From NCBI RefSeq assembly GCF_006483455.1, contig NZ_PPPU01000016.1, forward strand, positions 186,001-250,000: a stretch of 64,000 nucleotides of DNA. Reading direction: 5' to 3'. The stretch's first letter is position 1. The number at the start of each line of letters is the position of its first letter. Shown piece after piece: positions 1-8,171 of this stretch. The stretch is from Methylomonas koyamae. GTDB lineage: Bacteria > Pseudomonadota > Gammaproteobacteria > Methylococcales > Methylomonadaceae. The translations under genes were made by a program, and so were the position numbers. A model generated the notes under the pieces. That model was not told the origin of the DNA. It was given only the letters and a program-made list of their open reading frames with translations, and ran no database searches.

Positions 1-1
1 A

Positions 2-304
2 AAAAAACATAATCGGCCAAAATATAGCCTGGAATTCAAACAAGATGCCGCCAGACTGGTTCTTGAAAAAGGCTACAGCCAGCAGCAAGCGGCCGATCAT
101 TTGGGTATATCGCAAAGCGCCCTGGGACGCTGGGTACGAGCGGAACGCAAGCCTTCGGCCAACGAATCTACGCTAAAAAAATCTTGCCTGAATCTGGGGG
201 ATCATGACGAATTGATCCGATTGCGCCAGGAAAACGAACAACTGCGGATGGAGCGCGAGATATTAAAAAAGGCCGCCGTCTTCTTTGCGAAAGAAGCCGA
301 ATAA
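2..304 (+). CDS. IS3-family transposase OrfA, 5' end cut by window edge
   Basis: OrfA is the DNA-binding subunit of an IS3 transposase. The open frame runs from the window edge and encodes a helix-turn-helix (AADHLGISQSALGRWV, bases 83-130) followed by a leucine-zipper-like coiled coil with RLRQENEQLRMEREILKK near the end, both hallmarks of IS3 OrfA. An ATG at 101 would give only the second half of the HTH, so the true start is upstream of the window. OrfA ends at 304, just after the A6G slippage site used to make the OrfAB fusion. Confidence 0.88.
   Translation, partial: KKHNRPKYSLEFKQDAARLVLEKGYSQQQAADHLGISQSALGRWVRAERKPSANESTLKKSCLNLGDHDELIRLRQENEQLRMEREILKKAAVFFAKEAE
265..271 (+). promoter_or_regulatory. 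A6G programmed -1 frameshift site
   Basis: AAAAAAG sits near the 3' end of orfA, and orfB is in the -1 frame relative to orfA. This is the standard arrangement by which IS3 elements make the OrfAB fusion transposase. Confidence 0.75.
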
Positions 305-1186
305 AATACGGATTTATTCAGGCGCAACAGAAGACGTATCCAGTGACCGTGCTCTGTCGAGTCATGCAGGTGAGTACCAGTGCCTATTATGCATGGCTCA
401 AGGCTCCGCAAGATAACGACAACCAGCGACAAGACCAGAAACTTGCCGAAAAAGTGCGGCAGCTTTTTATCGACAACAAGCAGAGTTTTGGTTCGCGTCG
501 TTTAGCGGATCGATTGCAGAAACAAGGTTTCGCCGTCGGCCGCTTCAAAACGCGGCGGATCATGCGAGATTTAAAATTGACGGTGCGTTACCCAAACGCT
601 TTAAAGTCACCACGGACAGCAACCACAGCGAGGCCATATCCCCCAATCGACTGGATCGCCAATTCAAGGTCGCTCAGCCAAATCAAGTGTGGACCACAGA
701 TATTACCTATGTCTGGACGTTGCAGGGCTGGATGTATGTCGCGGTGGTGATCGATCTGTTCTCCCGCCAAGTGGTGGGATGGGCCATTGATGACCATATA
801 CCCACAGGGCACAAGTGCGGACCTCGCTCTGTGTCAACGCATTACAAATGGCCTTCTGGCGCCGCAAACCGCCGCCGGGTCTGCTGCATCATTCGGATCG
901 TGGCAGCCAGTATGCCAGTCGGGAATATCGCCAGCATTTAGCAGTGATGAAGATGGAACAGAGCATGAGCCGAAAAGGCAATTGCTGGGATAATTCGCCG
1001 ACAGAACGCTTTTTCCGTAGCTTGAAACATGAACAGCTAAACTACGAAAAATTCAAAACCCAGGAAGCGGCGAAACTGAGCGTGATCGACTATTTGGCTT
1101 TTTACAACGGTCGTCGATCGCACTCAACATTGGGCTATCAATCCCCGATCGAATTCGAGCGGGACTTTTCGAAAAACGCTGCCTAA
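301..1186 (+). pseudogene. IS3-family transposase OrfB, two frameshifts
   Basis: OrfB is the DDE integrase subunit. The N-terminal part (YPVTVLCRVMQVSTSAYYAW) is in one frame from about 301 to 590. The middle part (NQVWTTDITYV, VAVVIDLFSRQVVGWAIDDH) continues in a second frame to about 799. The C-terminal part (HHSDRGSQYAS, SMSRKGNCWDNSPTERFF, YNGRRSHSTLGY) runs in a third frame to the stop at 1186. The first break fits loss of one base in the run near 593-598. The second fits a 17-base insertion at about 800-816: removing it restores a continuous DDH-M-RTSL reading. All three catalytic-core blocks are still readable, so decay is recent. Confidence 0.9.
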
Positions 1187-1191
1187 GCAGG

Positions 1192-1216
1192 TGTCCGGTT
1201 TTTGTTGACCATTACA
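1192..1216 (+). repeat. candidate right terminal inverted repeat of the IS3 element
   Basis: The stretch lies six bases after the orfB stop and ends in CA, as IS3-family right ends do. Its mate is outside the window, so the exact boundary is inferred. Confidence 0.5.
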
Positions 1217-1704
1217 CAGATTAGCCGATAGAGCCGATCCGGCTACGGCGCGGGAAGCGACCGTCTCTACCAAGTCGGTGCCGGCGAGCCAGGCGGCGGT
1301 CGGCGGTTGCTTATCCTTGCTGATGGCCTTATCAGACAAGCTCGGCTGGACCCGCGGGACGCCGATTTGATCCTGGCAAAGCGTTTACCGCTCCCCAAAC
1401 AACTCTCGACGCCGAACGGTTTTAAACCCGCTGTTACCGAAAATCCCGGCTGCATTTGCAATGACGAGCAAAGCCAAATAAGCTGCAGTCGGACGAAGCC
1501 GAAACCCGCTTGGCACCGGCGTGCGGGCTCGTCACGATTCGGCCAGTTTAGCGGGCTCCGGCGATAACGCCGCAGAAAGCCCCGGTCGCACCTTTGTCGT
1601 GGCAGACCACGGCGAAGGTTTCGTAACGTTTTTCGCCCTAACCTTAACGAAAGCAGGCTACGGCATTGCGGTTTGGGTTTAACGGCATAGTGCAGGGGGT
1701 AGGT
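1217..1704. other. intergenic DNA with no convincing gene
   Basis: No frame shows a recognisable domain, a good ribosome site or family-like composition. A roughly 50-codon open frame begins inside the IS end and stops near 1369; it could be the tail of a gene split by the insertion, but I cannot name it. The last 40 bases contain the ribosome binding site of the next gene. Confidence 0.5.
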
Positions 1705-2655
1705 ATGAACGGTCACCAACACGATCGGCGCGGGCCGATATTCTCGCTGCGGTTTAACGCAGTCATTTTTTTCCTGGTGGCTTGGCTTGGCTCGGGCTGG
1801 GCGGCGGCGGACGAGCCGACCCTGAGGCAACGGGCCTTAACCTACCCGGTATTGATTCCGCGGGTACAGCCCGCATCAAGCGAGGCTGAACAACCGGCCA
1901 GCACCCAGCCGGCCCAGCGGGTTGACGACAAGGTGACCGCGCCCGCGATTCAGCGCTTGCCGGACCGAATGACGGTCAAACCGCCACTGCTGTCGCAAGA
2001 TCAGATCCGGCTAAAAAAAGAACTGCACGCGCTAAACCGGCAGAAAAAACAGTTGGAACAAGAGGCGGCGAATGCCAGGATTCAGCTGGATCAGAAACAG
2101 GCGCAGTTGAATCAAACCAGCCAACCCGTGTTAAAACAAAGACTGCAGTTGGAGATCAATCAGATCAACTCGCAACTGGGTAGTCTGCAACAGAGCCTGC
2201 AAAACGTAGACCAACAGCGGCAAACCTTGATGATGCACATCACCGATAGCAGCGATTATCAAGACGATACCGAGGAGTTGACGCCTGCCGGCCAGACCGG
2301 TTCCGAAGGCCCCGGCCGCTGGAACCCCGATGGCCGTCAGAATTATTGTTTTATCGCCACGGCTGCTTACGGCAGTCCGCTGGCGCAGGAAGTGGTGGCA
2401 TTGAAACGCTTCAGGGACCGGCATTTGCTGCCATACTCGCTGGGCCGCGCCTTCGTCGATGTTTACTACCGATATTCGCCGCCGGTCGCCGACTATGTCG
2501 CCCGGCACCAAACTGCCCGGATTGCGACGCGGATGCTGCTCTGGCCGGTGGTGGCTGCACTGAAACACCCTGCCCTGTTTTGGTTAAGCCTGTTGTTCGG
2601 GCTGGGTATAGCCGTTAAGCGCCAGCGTAAACCGGTTACCGGCGTCAAATTGTAA
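1705..2655 (+). CDS. CFI-box-CTERM domain protein, exported
   Basis: Function unknown; the C-terminus belongs to the CFI-box-CTERM group. The ATG at 1705 is preceded by AGGGGG and opens a signal peptide (hydrophobic [17 protein letters not shown], about residues 18-35). A proline/alanine-rich stretch and a long coiled coil (about residues 95-190, rich in Q, K, E, L) follow. The C-terminal 100 residues hold the box [17 protein letters not shown], then FRDRHLL, YYRYSPP and a hydrophobic helix with basic tail. An in-frame TTG at 1666 would add 13 residues and lacks a ribosome site. It lies eight bases before the CHAT gene, so the two are probably co-transcribed. In this family the box is thought to mark a processing or sorting region; that role is inference. 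Confidence 0.75.
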   Translation: MNGHQHDRRGPIFSLRFNAVIFFLVAWLGSGWAAADEPTLRQRALTYPVLIPRVQPASSEAEQPASTQPAQRVDDKVTAPAIQRLPDRMTVKPPLLSQDQIRLKKELHALNRQKKQLEQEAANARIQLDQKQAQLNQTSQPVLKQRLQLEINQINSQLGSLQQSLQNVDQQRQTLMMHITDSSDYQDDTEELTPAGQTGSEGPGRWNPDGRQNYCFIATAAYGSPLAQEVVALKRFRDRHLLPYSLGRAFVDVYYRYSPPVADYVARHQTARIATRMLLWPVVAALKHPALFWLSLLFGLGIAVKRQRKPVTGVKL

Positions 2656-2663
2656 AGGCCGAG

Positions 2664-5480
2664 ATGGCGGCCATGAGCGGATTGCCCCCTTTGCGCCACG
2701 CCCTGTTGGCCGGCGTGCTGAGCTGGGTCGCTGCCGGCTGTAATTTGCTGCACAGCTCGGAGAATTTGGATTTTCCGGACGATGCCGAGTCTGGCGCCAT
2801 CATGACCGGTAACTGGCCCAGCCAAGCGCAGCGCTTGCGGGAACTGGGTTTGAGCGAGTTTAAACAACAACGCTACGATCTGGCCTTAAGCCATTATCGG
2901 CAAGCCCTGGCATTGGCGCACAACACCGAGCCGCCTGAATTCCGCGGCGATTTATTTTACAAAATCGGCCGCAGCCATCTAAAACTCCAGCAATACGCAC
3001 AGGCCACGACCGCCTTTGAAAACGGCCTGCAGCAATTCGACGCCGAGCACGAGAATGAGCTGGCGATATTGCACAACATGTTGGGCACCACCTATCGAAA
3101 ATTGGGCGCGATCGACAAAGCCGGAGCGCATTTGGAGCAGGCTCTAAACTTGCGGCGTAAACTGGCCGACGGCTTGGGCGAAGCGAGGACGCTGGGCAAT
3201 CTGGGATTGACTTATCTGGCGCAGGGCCGCTACGCCAAAGCGCTGGAGATCTACCATCAAGCCCAACAACGGTTCTCCGCATTGCCGGAGGCGTCAGTTC
3301 ACGACAAAGGCACCATCCTCAGCAATATCAGCGCGGTTTATGCCGAAATGGGCCGATACGACACGGCCCTGGCCCAGCAACGCCAGGCGTTGGCCATTTT
3401 CGAGGCTGCCGAGGATATCGACGTCCAGGCCGATATCGCTTCGGCTTACCACAATCTCGGTTATATCTACGCCGAACAAAAAGATCACCAGGCCGCAACC
3501 AAAGCCTTCGAGCACGCCATTGCGATTCGCGAGCAGCTCAACGACCGGTTCGGCGTCGCGGAAACCCAAAATAATCTCGGGCTGACGCTAAGCGAGCAAC
3601 AGCAGCACACGCCAGCGCTGGCCGTGTTATCGAGCGCACTCGACGTATTGCAACAGCTCGGCACCCGTAAGCCGACCGCGGCCACTTACGACAGCATCGG
3701 CAGCGTTTACGCCCGCCTCGGCCAACTCGAACCGGCATTTAGCGCCTATTTGCAAGCGTTGGCGATCTGGCGCGACATTGGAGACCGCGACAATGCCCGA
3801 ATCACCCTGGGGAACATCGGCGCCCTGTTCGAGCGGCAAGGTCAACAGACCTTGGCTATCGCCTTCTACAAGCAGTCCGTCAACCTCAGCGAACGGATAC
3901 GCAAGGACTTGAAATCCCTGCCGGAACAGGATCAAAAAGCCTATCTGGCCAGAGTGCAGGGTTTTTACCGTAGTCTTGCCGATCTATTGCTGCGCCAGGA
4001 CCGGGTGATCGAGGCCCAACAAGTGCTGGATCTGTTAAAAGTGCAGGAAGCCGCCGACTTCCTCGGCCCGGTGCGCGGCAACGAAACGACCGGCCAGGGT
4101 GTCGCCGAATTGCCGGCGGAGCAAGACATCTTAAAAAACTACGCCGCTTTGGAGCGACAAGCCATCAGCACCGGCCAGGCACTGGCGGCCTTGGACAAAC
4201 TGGACCGCTCCCAGCGGAGCCCGGAGCAGCAAAAACAGTGGCAGGAATTGGACCGGCAGCAACGCAGCCTGCAACGAGCCTTCGCAACCTTCATCGAAAG
4301 CCGCGAGATTCAGGCTCTGATCGGCAATCTGAGCCGGGAAGCCCGAACCGCATTGCCGGCCCTGGAACAACTGCGCTCGCTCAAGGACAATCTGGCGCGC
4401 TTGGGGACACAGACGGTGTTGCTCTATCCGTTGGTGTTGTACGACCGCTTGGAGATCGTCCTGGTCGGGACGCTGAGTCCGCCATTACATATTCCGGTGC
4501 CGGTGGACCGCGCAACATTGAATCAGGCGATTGTGGAACTGAGAACCGCCCTGACCCGGCGGCACAACGACGTCGAACAAAGGGCGCAGACACTTTACCG
4601 CTGGCTGGTACAACCGATAGAACCCCATCTACACCAGCTCGGCGCCAAAACCATTCTCTACGCCCCCGACGGCGTCCTGCGCTACATTCCGCTGGCAGCC
4701 TTGCACGACGGCCGGCAATGGCTGGCGCAACGCTTTAACACCGTCAACATAACCGCTCTATCTCTGACCGAACTCGAGACCCGGCCGCTGCGCGAGCCTA
4801 AATTGCTGGCGGCGGCCTTCGCCAGCGGCGATTACGATTTCACCCTGGGCGACCGGCATTTCGACTTCAAAGGACTGCCGTTTGCCGGCCTGGAAGTGAA
4901 TGATCTGGCCGCTTTGTATCCGGGGGCGCTAAAGCTGGTCGACCGCAACTTCACTCCCGCTGCGGTGCTTCCGGAACTGAACCGGTTCAATATCATTCAC
5001 TTCGCCACCCATGCGGCGCTGGTGTCCGGCAAGCCGGACGAATCGTTCATCCTGTTCGGCAACGGCGAACGGGTTACGGTCGATCAGGTCAAGTACGAGT
5101 GGTCACTGGAAAACGTCGACTTGATTGCGCTCAGCGCCTGCGAAACCGCTTTGGGGGCGTCGCTGGGCAAGGGTGAGGAGATTTTGGGGCTAGGCTTTCT
5201 GATGGAAAACGCGGGGGCCCGCGCTACGCTGGCATCGCTATGGTCGGTGGACGACGGCGGCACCCAGGCCTTGATGAACGCTTTTTATCGCGCCCTGCAA
5301 CAATCCGGCACCACCAAGGGAGATGCCCTCCGCCAAGCCCAGCTATCCATGATAACCGGCGCTTCCGGCCCCGGTTCCGACGACGGCCGCGGCGTGCAGA
5401 CCAGCGACGGCGACGGCGGCGTTTCTTTTAGCCACCCCTACTACTGGGCTCCCTTCATATTGATCGGTAACGGCCTTTGA
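2664..5480 (+). CDS. TPR-CHAT domain lipoprotein (caspase-like protease candidate)
   Basis: The 938-residue product starts with a lipoprotein-type signal (LLAGVLSWVAAGC, Cys about residue 26). Tetratricopeptide repeats fill residues 45-420, with paired helices such as GNLGLTYLAQGRYAKALEIY. A helical linker leads to a CHAT domain from about residue 570 to the end. CHAT domains are caspase-related; the expected dyad is visible as His783 in HFATHA and Cys826 in LSACETALG. Ending YYWAPFILIG is also typical of CHAT domains. The gene follows the CFI-box gene by eight bases and ends before a bidirectional terminator. Substrate and trigger are unknown. CHAT-TPR proteins can be defence or death proteases, but an envelope lipoprotein form suggests a periplasmic role (inference). 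Confidence 0.85.
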   Translation: MAAMSGLPPLRHALLAGVLSWVAAGCNLLHSSENLDFPDDAESGAIMTGNWPSQAQRLRELGLSEFKQQRYDLALSHYRQALALAHNTEPPEFRGDLFYKIGRSHLKLQQYAQATTAFENGLQQFDAEHENELAILHNMLGTTYRKLGAIDKAGAHLEQALNLRRKLADGLGEARTLGNLGLTYLAQGRYAKALEIYHQAQQRFSALPEASVHDKGTILSNISAVYAEMGRYDTALAQQRQALAIFEAAEDIDVQADIASAYHNLGYIYAEQKDHQAATKAFEHAIAIREQLNDRFGVAETQNNLGLTLSEQQQHTPALAVLSSALDVLQQLGTRKPTAATYDSIGSVYARLGQLEPAFSAYLQALAIWRDIGDRDNARITLGNIGALFERQGQQTLAIAFYKQSVNLSERIRKDLKSLPEQDQKAYLARVQGFYRSLADLLLRQDRVIEAQQVLDLLKVQEAADFLGPVRGNETTGQGVAELPAEQDILKNYAALERQAISTGQALAALDKLDRSQRSPEQQKQWQELDRQQRSLQRAFATFIESREIQALIGNLSREARTALPALEQLRSLKDNLARLGTQTVLLYPLVLYDRLEIVLVGTLSPPLHIPVPVDRATLNQAIVELRTALTRRHNDVEQRAQTLYRWLVQPIEPHLHQLGAKTILYAPDGVLRYIPLAALHDGRQWLAQRFNTVNITALSLTELETRPLREPKLLAAAFASGDYDFTLGDRHFDFKGLPFAGLEVNDLAALYPGALKLVDRNFTPAAVLPELNRFNIIHFATHAALVSGKPDESFILFGNGERVTVDQVKYEWSLENVDLIALSACETALGASLGKGEEILGLGFLMENAGARATLASLWSVDDGGTQALMNAFYRALQQSGTTKGDALRQAQLSMITGASGPGSDDGRGVQTSDGDGGVSFSHPYYWAPFILIGNGL

Positions 5481-5532
5481 GCCAATCGGCGGCGGCTATA
5501 CCAGGCCCTGCGCTTTAACCGACGGGGACACC

Positions 5533-5560
5533 AAAAAAGCCCCTGAGCAGGGGCTTTTTA
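5533..5560. terminator. bidirectional rho-independent terminator
   Basis: AAAAAGCCCC and GGGGCTTTTT form a stem around a six-base loop, giving a T-run on both strands. It separates the CHAT gene from ssb, which converge here. Confidence 0.85.
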
Positions 5561-5581
5561 TAGATACGATCGCGGCGTACT

Positions 5582-6049
5582 TTAGAACGGAATGTCGTCG
5601 TCGAAATCGTCATACGCGGCCGGGCCGGCAGGCGCCGGGCTGCCGCCAGCGCCTGCCGGGCGGTTGTCGTAGGCACTCGGCGGCGGCGTATTGCTGTCGG
5701 CGTAGCTGGTAGTGCCGCCGCTACGGCTGTCGAGCATGTTCATGTTTTCGGCGACGATTTCAGTGGTGTAGCGGTCCTGGCCGTCCTGGCCCTGCCATTT
5801 CTGGGTACGGATACGGCCATCGACGTAGACCTGGCTGCCCTTTTTTAAGTACTCGCCGGCGATTTTGGCCAAGCCGCTGAAAAACACCACCCGGTGCCAC
5901 TCGGTTTCTTCCTTGCGCTCGTTGGTATTGCGGTCGCGCCAACGGCGGGTAGTCGCCAGCCGGATCGTGGTGATGGCGTCGCCGCTCGGCATGTAACGTA
6001 CTTCCGGATCGGCGCCGAGGCGGCCGATCAGCATGACTTTGTTCAGCAT
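5582..6049 (-). CDS. ssb: single-stranded DNA-binding protein
   Basis: SSB coats single-stranded DNA in replication, repair and recombination. The OB fold occupies about residues 1-110 ([50 protein letters not shown]). A glycine/proline-rich linker leads to the acidic partner-binding tip DDDIPF. Length 155 residues is usual for bacterial SSB. It lies 30 bases downstream of the MFS transporter gene on the same strand, an arrangement known from other gammaproteobacteria with uvrA nearby. Confidence 0.97.
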   Translation of the reverse strand: MLNKVMLIGRLGADPEVRYMPSGDAITTIRLATTRRWRDRNTNERKEETEWHRVVFFSGLAKIAGEYLKKGSQVYVDGRIRTQKWQGQDGQDRYTTEIVAENMNMLDSRSGGTTSYADSNTPPPSAYDNRPAGAGGSPAPAGPAAYDDFDDDIPF

Positions 6050-6079
6050 GGTTGTCTCCGTGTGTTGTTCAGCAGCAGC

Positions 6080-7465
6080 CTAACGCCATTGCTGTAAAAA
6101 TTGGTTGAGTTGGTCTTTGTCCAGGCGCTGGCTGTCGACCTTCAGATAAGCGGCGCGTTCTTCGAAATGCAGCCGGACTTCCTCGACGCCGGCAATCGCC
6201 AGCAATTGTTTGGAAAAGTCGCTACCCCGTTCGGCGGCAACGCCTTGTAACGGCAGCAGCAGATTGGCCCAATAGCGCGGCGGCGACATGAACAGCGCGA
6301 TCAGCACCCAACTGGCGGCCACCCCGGCCGAGAACAGGAACACGGCAACGGCGCCGAATTCGCCGTACAGCCAACCGCCGGCCGCCCCGCCCAGAAACGC
6401 GCCGAGGAACTGGCCGCTGGAGTAAATCCCCATCGCAGTGCCTTTTAAATCGCCCGGCGCGGTCTTCGAGATCAACGACGGCAAAGTCGCTTCCAACAAA
6501 TTAAAACCGCAGAAGAAAATCCACAGACAGGCGATCAGGCCGATCAGCTGGCCGTGCAACACCACGAAGCCGAGATTGGCGACGACCAGGGTCGCGATTG
6601 CGCCAAGAAACACCGGCTTCATCTTGCGTTTCTTCTCGGCAATGATGACGAACGGAATGATGCCGGCCATCGAGGTCACCAACACCGGCAAGTACACCAT
6701 CCAGTGGCTACCGCCATCCAGGCCGGCATCGCGCATCAGCAAGGGCACCACGACGAAGCTGGCCATCAGGATCAAATGCAAGGCAAAAATGCCGTAATTC
6801 AGGCGCAGCAGGTCGGGGTTGGTAATGACGCTGCTCAATTCCGACGGAATATATTCGGCGTCGCGGTGAGTGCTGATTTTTTCCGGATTGGGTACGACGA
6901 ACAGAATCACCAGTATCGCCAGCGCGGCCAGTAACGCGATCATCCAGAAAATACCGGCAATGCCGAACTGGTGGGCGATGATCGGCCCCAGCGTGATGGC
7001 AACGCCGAACGAAACGCCGATGCTGGCGCCTATCGTCGCCATGGCTTTGGTGCGGTGTACTTCCTGGGTCAAATCGGCCAGCAGCGCCATCACCGCCGCC
7101 GAAATCGCCCCGCAACCCTGCAAGGCCCGGCCGATCAGGACGCCGTAAATATCGGTAGCCAATGCCGCCCAAATGCTGCCGGCCACGAACAAGACCAAGC
7201 CGATCACGATCACAGTCTTGCGGCTGAAGCGGTCGGACAGCAGGCCAAACGGAATTTGCAAAATGGCTTGGGTCAAGCCGTAAATGCCCATGGTCAAACC
7301 GACCAGTTTCGGCGTGGAACCCGGCATTTGCTCGGTAAACAGCGACAACACCGGCAGCAGCATGAACAAACCCAGCATTCTGAGCGCATAGATACTGGCC
7401 AGCGACACGGTCGCCCGCTTCTCCATGGCCGTCATCGGACTGGTAATATCCTGAACCTGTGTCAA
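6080..7465 (-). CDS. YajR-type MFS transporter with C-terminal ferredoxin-like domain
   Basis: This is a 461-residue major facilitator with 12 predicted membrane helices. The loop 2-3 signature GLLSDRFSRKTVIV is present near residues 75-88. After the last helix (VLIALFMSPPRYW) come about 65 soluble residues (VAAERGSDFSKQLLAIAGVEEVRLHFEERAAYLKVDS) that look like the ferredoxin-like YAM domain of E. coli YajR. Substrate is unknown; export of a small molecule is the usual guess for the family. The start is the ATG at 7465, preceded by an AGGAG-like sequence. It is probably co-transcribed with ssb. Confidence 0.82.
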   Translation of the reverse strand: MTQVQDITSPMTAMEKRATVSLASIYALRMLGLFMLLPVLSLFTEQMPGSTPKLVGLTMGIYGLTQAILQIPFGLLSDRFSRKTVIVIGLVLFVAGSIWAALATDIYGVLIGRALQGCGAISAAVMALLADLTQEVHRTKAMATIGASIGVSFGVAITLGPIIAHQFGIAGIFWMIALLAALAILVILFVVPNPEKISTHRDAEYIPSELSSVITNPDLLRLNYGIFALHLILMASFVVVPLLMRDAGLDGGSHWMVYLPVLVTSMAGIIPFVIIAEKKRKMKPVFLGAIATLVVANLGFVVLHGQLIGLIACLWIFFCGFNLLEATLPSLISKTAPGDLKGTAMGIYSSGQFLGAFLGGAAGGWLYGEFGAVAVFLFSAGVAASWVLIALFMSPPRYWANLLLPLQGVAAERGSDFSKQLLAIAGVEEVRLHFEERAAYLKVDSQRLDKDQLNQFLQQWR

Positions 7466-7718
7466 ACCTGTAACTCCTCTTTGCCTCGGTACGATTTAAG
7501 CCGCTTATAGTACCAGTTTCTCGCCGGCTTCCTCCAGCGCGAACCGGCGAAATCGGCCGGGCGCCGGGCGCGGATTGCCGGCCTGCGCCGGTTGCGCGCC
7601 CACCCCAAGCCACGGCCCGCTTACCGACGATGCAGGCTCGCGATATACTCTGACTTTGCTTCGGACCCGGTCGGGTCCGTTAACCCCGAATTTCAAACTC
7701 GCCTCCCGGAGGGACGCC

Positions 7719-8159
7719 ATGAACCGTTTCACCCTGCTGCATTTGACCGCCTTGCTACTCGGCGGCAGCCTGCTCGGCGCCTGCTCGTTTTCCACCAGTT
7801 CGGAAAGCGCGTTCGACAGCTCGAAAGCCTTGTTCAACAGTGCCTCCAGCCCGTTCAAGTCCAGTTCCGATTCCTCGGGCGACGCCAAGGAAAAATACGA
7901 GACAGACGTCGCCGATTACACGGCCGATTTCGTGGTCAGCTCCAGCGGCACGCTGGACAGCTTTCGCACCCGCTTGAGCGAACTCGCGGAAAACCACGGC
8001 ATCACCGATTGGGAGAACGACCGCTACACCTACCTCGGCATCGGCCGCGGCCTGCGCAAAGCCAAGCTCGGCAAGCCGCAAATCTCGGCGTTCACGGAAA
8101 GCCTGAGCCGTAACGATCCGATGAAAAAACAAGCCATCGAAGACGGCCTGAAAAAATAA
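7719..8159 (+). CDS. small predicted lipoprotein
   Basis: The 146-residue product has a lipoprotein signal peptide with lipobox LLGAC (Cys about 23), followed by a serine-rich spacer and a helical C-terminal domain (residues 60-146, YETDVADYTADFVVSS, ITDWENDRYTYLGIGRGL). I do not recognise a named family. The ATG at 7719 has the strong ribosome site CGGAGGGA. It ends 12 bases before the DUF4105 gene, so a shared operon and a shared envelope role are likely. Confidence 0.75.
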   Translation: MNRFTLLHLTALLLGGSLLGACSFSTSSESAFDSSKALFNSASSPFKSSSDSSGDAKEKYETDVADYTADFVVSSSGTLDSFRTRLSELAENHGITDWENDRYTYLGIGRGLRKAKLGKPQISAFTESLSRNDPMKKQAIEDGLKK

Positions 8160-8171
8160 CCGGACCCGGCC

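Larger units (their letters stand above)
1..1216 (+). mobile_element. IS3-family insertion sequence, left end outside window
   Basis: The segment carries an IS3-type orfA, an A6G slippage site, and an orfB with the DDE integrase core, in the usual order. The right boundary is placed at about 1216, where a terminal-repeat-like stretch ends in CA (1192-1216). The left terminal repeat and the start of orfA lie before base 1, so target duplication cannot be tested. The orfB reading frame is broken twice, so the copy looks unable to move on its own. Confidence 0.9.

Noticed and set aside
1307-1567. 86-codon open frame after the IS3 element
   Set aside because: Weak start context, no recognisable motif, composition like non-coding DNA.
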